DNA of 64,000 nucleotides, from assembly GCA_020636075.1 (NCBI GenBank), contig JACJYO010000003.1, positions 682,001-746,000 on the forward strand, in the 5' to 3' direction. This stretch comes from Lewinellaceae bacterium. Its GTDB lineage: Bacteria; Bacteroidota; Bacteroidia; Chitinophagales; Saprospiraceae. This document shows positions 17,915-26,421 of the stretch, piece by piece. The position numbers were made by a program, and so were the translations under genes. The notes beneath the pieces were generated by a model. That model made no database searches, was not told the DNA's origin, and saw only the letters and a program-made list of their open reading frames with translations. Each line of letters begins with the position of its first letter. Position 1 is the first letter of the stretch.

Positions 17915-19363
17915 ATGAAACGAACAAAAATCGCCGAAATCCTCCGCACCGAGCCGGTCAACACCGAGGTCGTGGTAAAAGGCTGGGTGAAAGCCTTTCG
18001 GAACAATCAGTTTATCGCCCTGAACGATGGCTCCTGCGCCGCCAACTTGCAAGTAGTCGTTGATTTTGAGAACACCGATCCCGCGCTGATCGACCGTCTG
18101 AAATATGGCGCTGCCATTGGCGCTCGCGGTCAGTTGATTGAAAGCCAGGGAAAAGGCCAGCGCGTGGAAGTGAAGGCGGCTGAACTGACAATTTACGGCG
18201 ATTGCAATCCCGAGGAGTTTCCCCTGCAACCCAAACGGCAAACCCTGGAGTTTTTGCGGGAACACGCCCATTTGCGCTTTCGCACGAGCACTTTTGCTGC
18301 GGTGTTCCGGGTGCGGCATGCTCTGGCATATGCCATTCATAAATTTTTCCACGAGCGCGGGTTTTACTACATGCACACACCGATCATCACCGGCAGCGAT
18401 GCTGAGGGTGCCGGCGAAATGTTCAGCGTGACAACGCTGCCGCTTCACAAGGTGCCGATGGATGACAAAGGTGCTGTGGATTTTTCGCAGGACTTTTTTG
18501 AACGCGCCACGAACCTGACGGTTTCGGGCCAATTGGAAGCCGAACTGGGCGCCCTGGCATTGGGCGAAGTGTACACCTTTGGACCGACTTTCCGGGCTGA
18601 AAATTCGAACACTACGCGCCACCTTGCAGAGTTCTGGATGATTGAGCCGGAGATCGCCTTCGCCGATTTGGGCGACAACATGGACCTGGCTGAGGCCATG
18701 CTCCAATATGTGACCAATTTTGCCCTGGAGCACTGCAAAGACGACCTCGCTATTCTTGAAGAGCGCCTGCTTAACGAAGAAAAAACCAAGCCACAGCATG
18801 AGCGTTCGGAGATGAGCCTGACGGAAAAACTGCGCTTTGTGGTGGAAAATGACTTTGTCCGGCTTACTTACACCGAGGCGATTGATATTTTGAAAAACTC
18901 CAACCCGAACAAAAAAGGTAAGTTCCAGTACCCGATTGAAGGCTGGGGCGCTGATCTGCAAAGTGAGCACGAGCGTTATCTGGTGGAAAAGCATTTCAAA
19001 AAACCGGTGATCCTGACCAACTACCCGGCTGCCATCAAGGCTTTTTACATGCGCCTCGACGACCCGAAAGAAGGCGTTCCCGGGCCCACGGTGTCGGCAA
19101 TGGATATTCTTTTCCCCGGAATTGGCGAGATCGTTGGCGGTTCGCAACGCGAAGAGCGTTACGAAGTGTTGCGCAAGAAAATGCAGGAAATGGATATTCC
19201 GGAAAGGGAGTTGTACTGGTATCTCGATACTCGAAAGTTTGGTAGTTGCCCGCACGCTGGATTTGGCCTGGGTTTCGAACGTTTGGTTCAGTTCATTACG
19301 GGTATGAATAATATCCGGGACGTGATTGCATTCCCGCGCTTTCCGGGTAATGCGGAGTTTTGA
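17915..19363 (+). CDS. asnS: Asparaginyl-tRNA synthetase
   Basis: A 482-residue class IIb aminoacyl-tRNA synthetase that charges tRNA-Asn with asparagine in the cytoplasm. An OB-fold anticodon-binding domain spans about 15-110 (VVVKGWVKAFRNNQFIALNDGS). The catalytic domain follows, with motif 2 (FRAENSNTTRHLAEFWMIEPE) and motif 3 (GFGLGFERLVQFITG). ATG at 17915 is chosen over a TTG ten codons earlier because MKRTKIAEIL is the usual family start. Length is normal. It is monocistronic by spacing; the next gene is 69 bases away. Confidence 0.97.
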   Translation: MKRTKIAEILRTEPVNTEVVVKGWVKAFRNNQFIALNDGSCAANLQVVVDFENTDPALIDRLKYGAAIGARGQLIESQGKGQRVEVKAAELTIYGDCNPEEFPLQPKRQTLEFLREHAHLRFRTSTFAAVFRVRHALAYAIHKFFHERGFYYMHTPIITGSDAEGAGEMFSVTTLPLHKVPMDDKGAVDFSQDFFERATNLTVSGQLEAELGALALGEVYTFGPTFRAENSNTTRHLAEFWMIEPEIAFADLGDNMDLAEAMLQYVTNFALEHCKDDLAILEERLLNEEKTKPQHERSEMSLTEKLRFVVENDFVRLTYTEAIDILKNSNPNKKGKFQYPIEGWGADLQSEHERYLVEKHFKKPVILTNYPAAIKAFYMRLDDPKEGVPGPTVSAMDILFPGIGEIVGGSQREERYEVLRKKMQEMDIPERELYWYLDTRKFGSCPHAGFGLGFERLVQFITGMNNIRDVIAFPRFPGNAEF

Positions 19364-19432
19364 ATTGGCGGCTATTTTGTTTCTTTGTAAAAATAGCTCC
19401 CGCCGATTCAATTCATCTCCTAAACGTTTTTT

Positions 19433-20098
19433 ATGAAACCAATTAAATTTTTGCTGCCCTTCTTTTTGATCGTACTCTTACAAGCCCTGGTAAGCTGTGG
19501 AGGAGATAGTAGTGCCGACAAGTCAAGTGAAAATCCTGCATCCAACACGGAAAATTCCACGGCAGGCACTGATGCTACCGGACCTGCCAGCATGCAGGAA
19601 GCCCTGAAACAGGCTCAAAAGCAAGTCGAAAGTATGCAGGGCGACAACAAAAACGTCACCCCGATTAACTTCAGAAAATTGAAGGAACTCCTGCCAGACC
19701 GCATGCTCAATATGCCGCGCACCAAACACAGCGGCGAAAGTGCCGGTGCTGTGGGGATGAAATTCTCCTCAGCAGAAGCACGGTATCAGGAAGGCGATAA
19801 ACGCCTGAACGTCAAACTGATCGATTTCGCCGGGATAGGCATGGCCACCATGGGTATGGCTGCCTGGGCGACGATGGAAATTGACCGTGAAGACGACAAC
19901 GGTTACGAGCGCACGTCGAACTGGAATAATTTTAGAGCCTACGAGAAATGCCGAACAGACGATAAGTTTTGCTCCCTGAAACTCTACAACGAAAAAGGCA
20001 TCGTGGCGGAATTGGATGGGTACGGAATTCCTGTTGCGGACCTGAAAAAAGCTGCCGAGCAACTTAACATTTTCAGTATTCCGGGTATGCGCGAGTAA
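19433..20098 (+). CDS. Hypothetical lipoprotein
   Basis: A 221-residue protein with lipoprotein signal MKPIKFLLPFFLIVLLQALVSC (lipidated Cys22). After it comes a low-complexity Ser/Asn/Thr/Gly linker (about 24-52), a helical stretch (MQEALKQAQKQVESMQ) and an alpha/beta domain (about 75-221) containing LKELLPDRMLNMPRTKHSGESAGAVGMKFSSAEARY and ADLKKAAEQLNI. This layout is common in Bacteroidota lipoproteins of unknown role; no enzymatic residues stand out. It stands alone, 69 bases after asnS, and is followed at once by a strong terminator. Confidence 0.75.
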   Translation: MKPIKFLLPFFLIVLLQALVSCGGDSSADKSSENPASNTENSTAGTDATGPASMQEALKQAQKQVESMQGDNKNVTPINFRKLKELLPDRMLNMPRTKHSGESAGAVGMKFSSAEARYQEGDKRLNVKLIDFAGIGMATMGMAAWATMEIDREDDNGYERTSNWNNFRAYEKCRTDDKFCSLKLYNEKGIVAELDGYGIPVADLKKAAEQLNIFSIPGMRE

Positions 20099-20104
20099 TC
20101 TGGC

Positions 20105-20161
20105 ATGGCAAAAACGACAGCGTTGCTGATGGCTTGCGCTGTCGTTTTTGCCATTTTTTTT
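20105..20161 (+). terminator. Strong rho-independent terminator
   Basis: An 18-bp perfect stem (20105-20122 with 20137-20154, core ggcaaaaacgacagcg) and a 14-base loop, followed by a run of T to 20161. It starts 6 bases after the lipoprotein stop codon. Confidence 0.92.
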
Positions 20162-20443
20162 CGTTATATTTGTGACCAAAGAGTCCGTTTTTCGTAAAAA
20201 ACCGGTTTGTTTTGATGAAAAACGGAAAATATTTAAACCTGCCCCTTGCGCCGTGTGTTAAGAGAATCTTAAATTGCGGTGCTTTTTCAAGCATAGTCTT
20301 ACCATGAACTTCGCAAGTACCCTCTAATCTTTCGCTACTAATCCCAGTATCCGTTTGCGTCCCAACCGATTTACTCCAGCGGAAACCTGTTTGCCCTACG
20401 TACCATACATTGAGCAGTCAGAATCTAACTCTACATCTTGCGA
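20162..20443 (+). other. Gap with a promoter-like box and a possible 30-codon ORF
   Basis: TATATTTG at 20165-20172 matches the -7 consensus, which would give the next gene a leader of about 265 bases. Within it, an ORF at 20215-20307 starts MKNGKYLNLPLAPCVKRIL; it is short, has no recognised family and is only tentatively real. No tRNA or known riboswitch is recognised. Confidence 0.35.
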
Positions 20444-20854
20444 ATGAGCGATTTACACACGAACCTAACCCTTCAATCAAACCCCGATAATGTTTCTCAA
20501 GTTGAACCTTTCGTACATGATTTAGCACAGCGCTATAACCTTTCTCCTGATCTTCACGGTAATATTTTAGTCAGTCTGACCGAAGCGGTCACCAACGCCA
20601 TGTTGCATGGCAACCGCGGTGATTGTTCCAAACATGTTTCTATTTCCATGCGCCGCCAAAAAGGCGCTCTTGCCATTCAGGTGTCCGATGAAGGCCCGGG
20701 CTTTGATCCGGGTTGTGTACCCGATCCCACTTGCCCGGACTTACTGGAAAAATGTGGCGGTCGCGGCCTTTTTCTCATGCGCAACCTCAGCGACAGCTGC
20801 CGGTTTATCCGCAATGGCAGCACGGTTGAAATGCGTTTTAAGTTGGGTGAATAA
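20444..20854 (+). CDS. ATP-binding anti-sigma-factor-like protein (RsbW/SpoIIAB type HATPase)
   Basis: A 136-residue protein that is just a GHKL ATPase domain. N box LTEAVTNAMLHGN, G1 box VSDEGPGFDPG and G2-like GGRGLFLMRNLSD are all present. This is the layout of anti-sigma serine kinases such as RsbW and of the related stand-alone HATPase_c_2 proteins. Such proteins bind a sigma factor or phosphorylate an STAS-domain antagonist; no STAS protein or sigma factor is encoded nearby, so the partner is unknown. ATG at 20444 is used rather than the TTG at 20438. The gene has an unusually long upstream leader and is followed by its own terminator. Confidence 0.85.
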   Translation: MSDLHTNLTLQSNPDNVSQVEPFVHDLAQRYNLSPDLHGNILVSLTEAVTNAMLHGNRGDCSKHVSISMRRQKGALAIQVSDEGPGFDPGCVPDPTCPDLLEKCGGRGLFLMRNLSDSCRFIRNGSTVEMRFKLGE

Positions 20855-20870
20855 AATAAATTAAACCCTG

Positions 20871-20913
20871 CACTTGCCGCCGGATGCTTTGCACCCGGCG
20901 GCAAGTGTTTTTT
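20871..20913 (+). terminator. Rho-independent terminator
   Basis: A 13-bp perfect stem cacttgccgccgg / ccggcggcaagtg (20871-20883 with 20895-20907), then T6. It ends 25 bases before ybeY, so ybeY must have its own promoter or depend on readthrough. Confidence 0.9.
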
Positions 20914-20938
20914 AAGGAAAAGGTCAGCCGTACGCACT

Positions 20939-21397
20939 ATGCAGTTTCCAAATTTACCTGTCGACGATAACCCGGAACCCGGCGTTTCGTTTTTTTTCGA
21001 AGACGTAACGTTTGCGTTTCCCAATCCTGAACAACTTATCGCCTGGATGCTGTCGATTGCCCGACAGGAACAGAAGGAAACAGGTGAGATCAGTGTCGTT
21101 TTTTGCTCAGATGAATATCTTCGGCAGGTAAATATTGAGCATTTGCAACACGATTATTACACCGATATCATCACGTTTCAATACACCGAAGGCGTTGTGC
21201 ACGGCGATATTTTTATCAGCTCAGACCGGGTTGCAGAGAACGCTGAAGTACATGGCGTATCTTTTCAGCATGAACTCAGCCGGGTACTCGCGCACGGCGT
21301 GTTGCATCTGGCCGGTTATGCGGATAAAACTCCTGAGGCGCAACTCCTGATGCGTGCAAAGGAAAATTATTACCTGGATCAATTGGATGCTGCGTAG
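20939..21397 (+). CDS. ybeY: Endoribonuclease YbeY (16S rRNA maturation)
   Basis: A 152-residue UPF0054/YbeY protein that takes part in 16S rRNA 3' processing and ribosome quality control. The family pattern is present: TDIITFQYTEG.VHGDIFIS.DRV and the metal site HGVLHLAGYADKTPEAQLLMRAKE. The canonical third histidine (GYDH) is replaced by GYADKT; many Bacteroidota YbeY proteins have GYKDKT, so this is probably normal for the phylum, with Asp as ligand. The TAG stop at 21395 lies inside a gtagggacgaccc repeat word. It begins 31 bases after a terminator hairpin stem. Confidence 0.93.
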   Translation: MQFPNLPVDDNPEPGVSFFFEDVTFAFPNPEQLIAWMLSIARQEQKETGEISVVFCSDEYLRQVNIEHLQHDYYTDIITFQYTEGVVHGDIFISSDRVAENAEVHGVSFQHELSRVLAHGVLHLAGYADKTPEAQLLMRAKENYYLDQLDAA

Positions 21398-21420
21398 GGA
21401 CGACCCTTGCCGTCGCCCGG
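21394..21420. repeat. gtagggacgaccc repeat word overlapping the ybeY stop
   Basis: The word gtagggacgacccttgccgt followed by cgccc resembles the arms of the repeat at 22906-22980 (gtaggggcgaccc). The ybeY stop codon TAG is part of it. Confidence 0.45.
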
Positions 21421-21444
21421 ACGAAAAAAACAATCATACCAACC

Positions 21445-22227
21445 ATGCAACTCAAACTTCCCACGGTACTCGAACCTTTTCGCGAAAAACTTTTGGCAAC
21501 CCGCCAATCCTTTATCCGTGTTAAACCAGAGGCCGCACGGCCTGCAAGCTGGTGGGAAAGCAAAGTCGGGGGCTTGCCTTATTTGCCTGCCGGTACAGCT
21601 TATCCGATGGCTCCTGATGGACGCCCGCTGTTTTTTTTGGCGCAATTAAACTTCGCCGATATGCCCCGGCTGGAACCTTTCCCCGAGCGCGGCATTTTGC
21701 AGTTTTACATTTACGACGACGACCTGTACGGCATGGATTTCGATGACGGTGAAAACCCCGATACGTTCCGGGTGCTCTTTTTCCCCGATACGACAAATGA
21801 TGTTGCAGCATTGCAAACGACGTTTCCAGATACTTCGGGCTTTGACCTTTTGCCGCATCATCCGGAAGTATCGCATCCGTTGTCGTTTGAGCTGGCAGAA
21901 GAAGTGGCTCCAGCGACGGATTACCTGTTTTGGCAACAATTTGGCGCAGGGTTTTTCCGCCAATTCGGCGAACAGGAGTGGGAATTGCAGGACGAATTTA
22001 ACAAACTGGTAAACAGCCAGGGTCACAAGGTAGGTGGCTATGCCTATTTCACCCAGGATGATCCCCGCCGGCCTGAAGACCCGATGTTGCTTTTATTTCA
22101 ACTCGATTCCGACGAAGGCATGGACCTGATGTGGGGCGATATGGGCGTCGGGCATTTTTTTATCCGGGAAAAGGACCTGCGCGCACAGGATTTTAGCCGG
22201 GTTTTGTACGATTGGGATTGCCTGTAA
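21445..22227 (+). CDS. YwqG-family protein (DUF1963)
   Basis: A 260-residue cytoplasmic protein of the YwqG/DUF1963 family. Features are SKVGGLPYLPAGTAYPMAPDGRPLFFLAQLNFADMP near residue 40, GILQFYIYDDDLYG near 93, HKVGGYAYFTQDDPR near 195 and LLFQLDSDEGMDLMWGDMGVGHFFIREKDL toward the end. The family has a solved fold but no agreed biochemical function. Start ATG at 21445 is the first in frame. It lies 47 bases after ybeY and converges on the HAD gene on the opposite strand (9-base gap), so no shared operon function is implied downstream. Confidence 0.85.
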   Translation: MQLKLPTVLEPFREKLLATRQSFIRVKPEAARPASWWESKVGGLPYLPAGTAYPMAPDGRPLFFLAQLNFADMPRLEPFPERGILQFYIYDDDLYGMDFDDGENPDTFRVLFFPDTTNDVAALQTTFPDTSGFDLLPHHPEVSHPLSFELAEEVAPATDYLFWQQFGAGFFRQFGEQEWELQDEFNKLVNSQGHKVGGYAYFTQDDPRRPEDPMLLLFQLDSDEGMDLMWGDMGVGHFFIREKDLRAQDFSRVLYDWDCL

Positions 22228-22236
22228 AATTCCAAT

Positions 22237-22890
22237 TTACCCTGGCGTTGGGGTCATTTTTTGGGCTAATAAACGGTCCATGAGTTGCATGATATCGAGG
22301 TCGGGTGTTTTATGGATCGTATGAATACCCAATTGCCGGGCAGTTTCAATATTTTCCTCCAGATCGTCGATAAACACACTCTCCTCCGGCACCAACTCGG
22401 CATCGGCAAGTACGTATTCGTAGATTTCGCGGTCCGGTTTGCGCAAACGAATCAGGTGGGAATAATACACCGCATCAAAATACCGGGTCTGAAAATTGTC
22501 TAAATTGTGTTCGCGCCACAAGTAGTCGTCAATCCAACGTGCGTGCAGATCATTGATGTTGCTCAGTAAAAATACCTGATAATGCTGCCGCAACCGAAGT
22601 ACTTGGTCAAACCGTTCCAGTGGCATCCCCACCAAAATGGAATTCCAGGCATCAATCACTTGTGCGGGCTCCAGGTGCGGATTCGCAGCCTGGCACAGGG
22701 TATCGACAAATTCTTCGGTAGTGATACCGCCGGTTTCGTAGAGGTGGAACACCCCCAGTCGGTCCAGTTTGTTTTTGATCGATTCAAATTGTGTGCCGGT
22801 CAGCTGTGTCAATTCCCGGCTGATGGCGCCAAGTTCCAGATCAAAAAGCACGTTGCCAAAATCAAAAATGATGTTCTTAATAGATTGCAT
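22237..22890 (-). CDS. HAD-superfamily hydrolase (subclass IA)
   Basis: A 217-residue HAD phosphatase. Motif I is IIFDFGNVLFDL (nucleophile and acid Asp/Asn pattern DFGNV, as in the YihX/HAD-like subgroup); motif II is FLLSNIN; motif III Lys is in RLRKPDREIYEYVL; motif IV is VFIDDLEENIETARQLG. The cap is the alpha-helical C1 type. The start at 22890 is chosen because it begins immediately before motif I; the frame continues upstream through a palindromic repeat without protein character. Sugar-phosphate phosphatase activity is the usual family role; the substrate here is unknown. Confidence 0.88.
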   Translation of the reverse strand: MQSIKNIIFDFGNVLFDLELGAISRELTQLTGTQFESIKNKLDRLGVFHLYETGGITTEEFVDTLCQAANPHLEPAQVIDAWNSILVGMPLERFDQVLRLRQHYQVFLLSNINDLHARWIDDYLWREHNLDNFQTRYFDAVYYSHLIRLRKPDREIYEYVLADAELVPEESVFIDDLEENIETARQLGIHTIHKTPDLDIMQLMDRLLAQKMTPTPG

Positions 22891-22905
22891 GACTCTTTTG
22901 TTATG

Positions 22906-22980
22906 GTAGGGGCGACCCTGGTGGGTGCCCAATATTCTCGAGGTTGTGCAATTTGGGCGACCGCGATGGGTCGCCCCTAC
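22906..22980. repeat. gtaggggcgaccc inverted repeat
   Basis: 13-bp perfect arms gtaggggcgaccc (22906-22918) and gggtcgcccctac (22968-22980), with further partly inverted words (gtgggtgccc; gggcgacc) between. It sits upstream of the HAD start on one side and the E2 gene on the other. Confidence 0.75.
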
Positions 22981-23060
22981 GGGGCCGCAAAGGTGCATTT
23001 TTTCACAAAATAAAATTTCAAAACGCTGCGACAACTGTGGTGCAATGCCGGTTGTTGACG

Positions 23061-23068
23061 TACCTTTG
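23061..23068 (+). promoter_or_regulatory. Putative -7 promoter box for the E2-polyprenyl synthase operon
   Basis: TACCTTTG matches TAnnTTTG and lies 81 bases upstream of the E2 start. A TTG is present at about 23052 but too close to be a standard -33 box. Confidence 0.45.
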
Positions 23069-23149
23069 CGGGGCTTTAACCAAATAAAATAAATTAACAG
23101 GCGGTTTGTAACAAGCCTTTCCAGCAAACTGCCGAACCTTATTCAAATT

Positions 23150-24472
23150 ATGGCGCGCGTAGAACTTGTGATGCCCAAAATGGGCGAAAGCATCATGGAA
23201 GCCACGATTTTGTCGTGGCGAAAGAAACCGGGTGATCGGATTGAATTGGATGAGCCTGTGCTGGATATTGCTACAGACAAAGTGGATAGCGAGGTGCCTT
23301 CCCCGGCGGAAGGTGTGCTGACGGAAATCCTGTTTAAAGAAAACGATGTCGTCCCGATAAATACCGTCATCGCGATTATTGAAACTGAAGCATCCGATGC
23401 GCAGCCTAAGGCCTCACCAGCAGTCAGCCAATCCGCCTCTAATGGCAATGGCGCGCAACAAATGCCCGAACCTGTGGCTGCTGCACCGCGCGTACAGGAG
23501 GCTGTAGCATTAACCACTGCTCCGGCCAAAACAGGTCCGACCGGCCGGTTTTATTCTCCGTTGGTGCGCACCATCGCAAAGCAGGAAGGCATCTCACAAA
23601 CCGAACTGGATACCATCGCCGGTACCGGCATGGAAGGCCGTGTGACCAAAAAAGACATGTTGGCATACGTAGCTAACCGTGGCACTGCACCGACGGTAAC
23701 GACAGCCCCGCAAGCACCACCTCCAATGTCCCAGCCGGTTTCCAGCCCTGCAGCGGCATCTGGCAACGTGGAAATTGTCGAAATGGACCGCATGCGCAGG
23801 CTCATTGCCGACCACATGGTTATGAGCAAGCATACCAGCCCGCACGTGACTTCCTTTGTGGAAGCAGATGTGACCAACCTGGTGAACTGGCGGAACAAAA
23901 TCAAAGACAAGTTCAAAAAAACATACGGCGAGAATATCACCTTCACCCCGATTTTTATCGAAGCCGTAGCGCGTGCCATCCGGGATTTCCCTATGATCAA
24001 CATATCGGTGGAAGGCACCCAGATCATTGTCAAAAAAGACATCAACATCGGTATGGCAGCCGCGTTGCCGAGTGGTAATCTCATCGTGCCAGTCGTGCGC
24101 AATGCTGACCACCTCAATCTCATAGGGCTCACCAAACAGGTGAACGATCTGGCCAACCGCGCCCGCCAAAACCAACTTAAACCCGACGAAATTCAGGGTG
24201 GCACCTTCACCTTGACCAACGTGGGTACTTTCGGTAACGTCATGGGAACACCAATCATCAATCAACCTCAGGTCGCCATCATGGCAACCGGCGCGATCCG
24301 CAAAAAACCGGCTGTGCTGGAAACCGAGTACGGCGATGTGATTGCTGTCCGGCAAATGATGTTCCTGTCCATGTCGTACGATCACCGGGTAGTGGATGGT
24401 ATGCTGGGCGGTTCCTTTATCCGGCGGGTAGCCGATTATTTGGAGCAATTTGATGTGAATCGGGCGATTTAA
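23150..24472 (+). CDS. Dihydrolipoamide acyltransferase, E2 of a 2-oxoacid dehydrogenase complex
   Basis: A 440-residue E2. The lipoyl domain spans 1-80 with Lys44 in DIATDKVDSEV as the lipoylation site. A Pro/Ala/Gln-rich linker follows, then a peripheral-subunit-binding domain (about 125-160, SPLVRTIAKQEGISQTELDTIAGTGMEGRVTKKDML) that would hold E1 or E3. A second flexible linker leads to the catalytic domain (about 205-440), with His412 and Asp416 in SYDHRVVDG. The complex transfers an acyl group from E1 to coenzyme A. The fused E1 at 11731 is the likely partner. Only 3 bases separate this gene from the polyprenyl synthase gene, so the two are co-transcribed. Confidence 0.93.
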   Translation: MARVELVMPKMGESIMEATILSWRKKPGDRIELDEPVLDIATDKVDSEVPSPAEGVLTEILFKENDVVPINTVIAIIETEASDAQPKASPAVSQSASNGNGAQQMPEPVAAAPRVQEAVALTTAPAKTGPTGRFYSPLVRTIAKQEGISQTELDTIAGTGMEGRVTKKDMLAYVANRGTAPTVTTAPQAPPPMSQPVSSPAAASGNVEIVEMDRMRRLIADHMVMSKHTSPHVTSFVEADVTNLVNWRNKIKDKFKKTYGENITFTPIFIEAVARAIRDFPMINISVEGTQIIVKKDINIGMAAALPSGNLIVPVVRNADHLNLIGLTKQVNDLANRARQNQLKPDEIQGGTFTLTNVGTFGNVMGTPIINQPQVAIMATGAIRKKPAVLETEYGDVIAVRQMMFLSMSYDHRVVDGMLGGSFIRRVADYLEQFDVNRAI

Positions 24473-24475
24473 ACC

Positions 24476-25450
24476 ATGCACGACCTCCCGGCTCTTTTAA
24501 AAAAAATTGACAATTACGGCGTCGCCAACCCCTTCCCGGAGGCGCCGCGTGCGCTTTACGAGCCCTGTTCATACATTCTCAATCTCGGCGGAAAACGCCT
24601 GCGCCCGGCCCTGCTGCTGATGGCCACCGAATTGTTCACCGATTCGATCGATCGGGCGCTCCCTGCTGCCTGGGCCGTCGAACTGTTCCATAATTTTTCC
24701 CTGATGCATGACGACATCATGGATGCCGCTCCGTTGCGCCGTGGTCAACCTACCGTGCATACCCGGTGGAATACCACTACCGGCATTTTGAGTGGCGATG
24801 TCATGCTCATTCATGCCTACCGGCACCTGGCTTCTTTTCAGGATGCAGCTGTCGTGGCGGAGTTGGTTAAAGTCTTCAACCGGGTGGCCATCGAAGTGTG
24901 CGAAGGCCAGCAATACGATATCAATTTTGAAACCCGGAACGACGTCACACTGCCCGAGTATATCCGCATGATCGAATTAAAAACGGCCGTATTGCTCGGT
25001 GGCGCTATGGAAATGGGCGCTATTTGTGCCGGCGCCTCCACTGCTGATGCGGAGCACTTGTATCATTTCGGGCGCCTGGCAGGCATTGCCTTTCAAATTC
25101 AGGATGACCTGCTCGACACCTATGGCGACCCCGCCAAATTTGGCAAGCAGGTCGGAGGCGATATTTTGCAAAACAAAAAAACCTTTCTGGTTTTAAAGGC
25201 GCTCGAAATCATGCCGGCAGAAAACCGGTCTGCATTGGAGACCTGGTTGCAAACCGGACCGGAAGCCCCCGGCAAAGTCGAAGCCGTGCGTTCCATTTTT
25301 GATCAAAACAGGATCCCTGAACTAGCGAATGCTGAAAAAAAACAATTTCAAACTGAAGCGTTCAACCACCTGGAACAAGTAGGTGTGCCCGTAACACGCA
25401 AAGCTGCACTTCGGGAATTGATTACGACGCTGCTGGACCGCGACCGCTAA
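24476..25450 (+). CDS. Polyprenyl (farnesyl/geranylgeranyl/longer) diphosphate synthase
   Basis: A 324-residue trans-prenyltransferase that extends allylic diphosphates with isopentenyl diphosphate. The first Asp-rich motif is D79-D80-x-x-D83 in LMHDDIMDAAPLRRGQPTVH, the second is D210-D211-x-x-D214 in FQIQDDLLDTYGD. The N-terminal GGKRLRPALLL substrate loop is intact. In Bacteroidota this family supplies short- or medium-chain prenyl diphosphates for quinones and other terpenoids; chain length cannot be told safely from sequence. It is coupled to the E2 gene upstream (3-base gap), and an AraC regulator follows 19 bases later. Confidence 0.92.
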   Translation: MHDLPALLKKIDNYGVANPFPEAPRALYEPCSYILNLGGKRLRPALLLMATELFTDSIDRALPAAWAVELFHNFSLMHDDIMDAAPLRRGQPTVHTRWNTTTGILSGDVMLIHAYRHLASFQDAAVVAELVKVFNRVAIEVCEGQQYDINFETRNDVTLPEYIRMIELKTAVLLGGAMEMGAICAGASTADAEHLYHFGRLAGIAFQIQDDLLDTYGDPAKFGKQVGGDILQNKKTFLVLKALEIMPAENRSALETWLQTGPEAPGKVEAVRSIFDQNRIPELANAEKKQFQTEAFNHLEQVGVPVTRKAALRELITTLLDRDR

Positions 25451-25469
25451 ACACCGTATTTTCGCAGGC

Positions 25470-26291
25470 ATGCAATCCTGGCTATTTATCCCTGCGCCAC
25501 CGCTCGATCTTTACATAGAGCATTTCTTTCTCTACCAAAATTTAGTTTCCGGGCACGCGCGTGAGCGTATGCTGCCCGATGGGCATATCGAACTCGTCAT
25601 TGACCTGCGAGAGCAATCAAATTTTTGGTATAAACACGATGACCCAACAACGGCGCATAATGTGCAGCGCGGTTGGATATCAGGGGTACACAGGAACTAC
25701 ATTACCCTTGAAGCAGCGCAGGGCGCTTCCATGTTGGTTGTGCGTTTCCGCCCTGGTCGTATTTTACAGATACTGGGTATGCCGGCGCAGGAAATTGCCG
25801 GGCAGGTAGTCTTGTTGGACGAGCTCTGGGGGCCGGCTTTTGAGGATTTGCGCAATGGCTTGCTGGAACGACCGACAGCACCCGAGAAATTTGCCTGGCT
25901 GGAGCAATTCTTTTTTCGAAAAATTCAATATGCCGGGGGAGGGAACCCGGTAATTGATTTTGCAATCGATCGTTTACAGACTCTAAGTACTGCAGCAGGG
26001 ATAGCCGCTATTGTTGAAAAAACAGGCTATAGCCACAAACATTTTGTGTCCTTGTTTCATCAACACCTTGGCGTGCCACCCAAAGTATTCAGCCGAATAC
26101 TGAAGTTTCAGCATGCTGTGCGGCAATTGGAAAGCACTTTCGGTGCGCCCGACTGGAGTGCGCTCAGTTACTCATGTGGATATTACGATCAAGCCCATTT
26201 TATTAACGAATTCAAATCTTTTTCCGGGTTTTCGCCATCGTTTTACCTGGAGAAGCGGGGCAAATATTTGAATTATCTACCGGTCGATTGA
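25470..26291 (+). CDS. AraC-family transcriptional regulator with DUF6597-like N-terminus
   Basis: A 273-residue regulator. Residues about 1-150 resemble the DUF6597/AraC N-terminal domain (LDLYIEHFFLY...MLPDGHIELVIDL...GWISGVHRNYITLEA...VRFRPG). Residues about 165-265 hold the two helix-turn-helix units (GIAAIVEKTGYSHKHFVSLFHQHLGVPPKVFSRILKFQHAV and DWSALSYSCGYYDQAHFINEFKSFSGFSPSFYL). The start lies 19 bases after the polyprenyl synthase gene, so it may be part of that operon or read from a weak promoter (tattttcg near 25456). Regulated genes unknown. Confidence 0.88.
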   Translation: MQSWLFIPAPPLDLYIEHFFLYQNLVSGHARERMLPDGHIELVIDLREQSNFWYKHDDPTTAHNVQRGWISGVHRNYITLEAAQGASMLVVRFRPGRILQILGMPAQEIAGQVVLLDELWGPAFEDLRNGLLERPTAPEKFAWLEQFFFRKIQYAGGGNPVIDFAIDRLQTLSTAAGIAAIVEKTGYSHKHFVSLFHQHLGVPPKVFSRILKFQHAVRQLESTFGAPDWSALSYSCGYYDQAHFINEFKSFSGFSPSFYLEKRGKYLNYLPVD

Positions 26292-26382
26292 AGTTGTCTT
26301 GGGTATCTGGTTCAAAAGAGCCAATTGCAGGATTACAAGAAGGAAGGTAAAATTTTTCCAATCGGGAAGCAGGCCGTGCGGT

Positions 26383-26390
26383 TACTTTTG
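26383..26390 (+). promoter_or_regulatory. Putative -7 promoter box for the PD40 lipoprotein gene
   Basis: TACTTTTG fits TAnnTTTG and lies 31 bases upstream of the ATG at 26422. It argues for that start and against the longer open frame from 26299. Confidence 0.5.
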
Positions 26391-26421
26391 CACCAACAAT
26401 TTGTTTTTCAAAACATCTTTT

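Noticed and set aside
17891..19411. 506-codon minus-strand frame over asnS
   Set aside because: Antisense shadow of asnS, without motifs.
20939..21397. YbeY inactive because the third His is missing
   Set aside because: GYADKT resembles the GYKDKT seen, as I recall, in many Bacteroidota YbeY proteins, so it is probably the normal form of the phylum.
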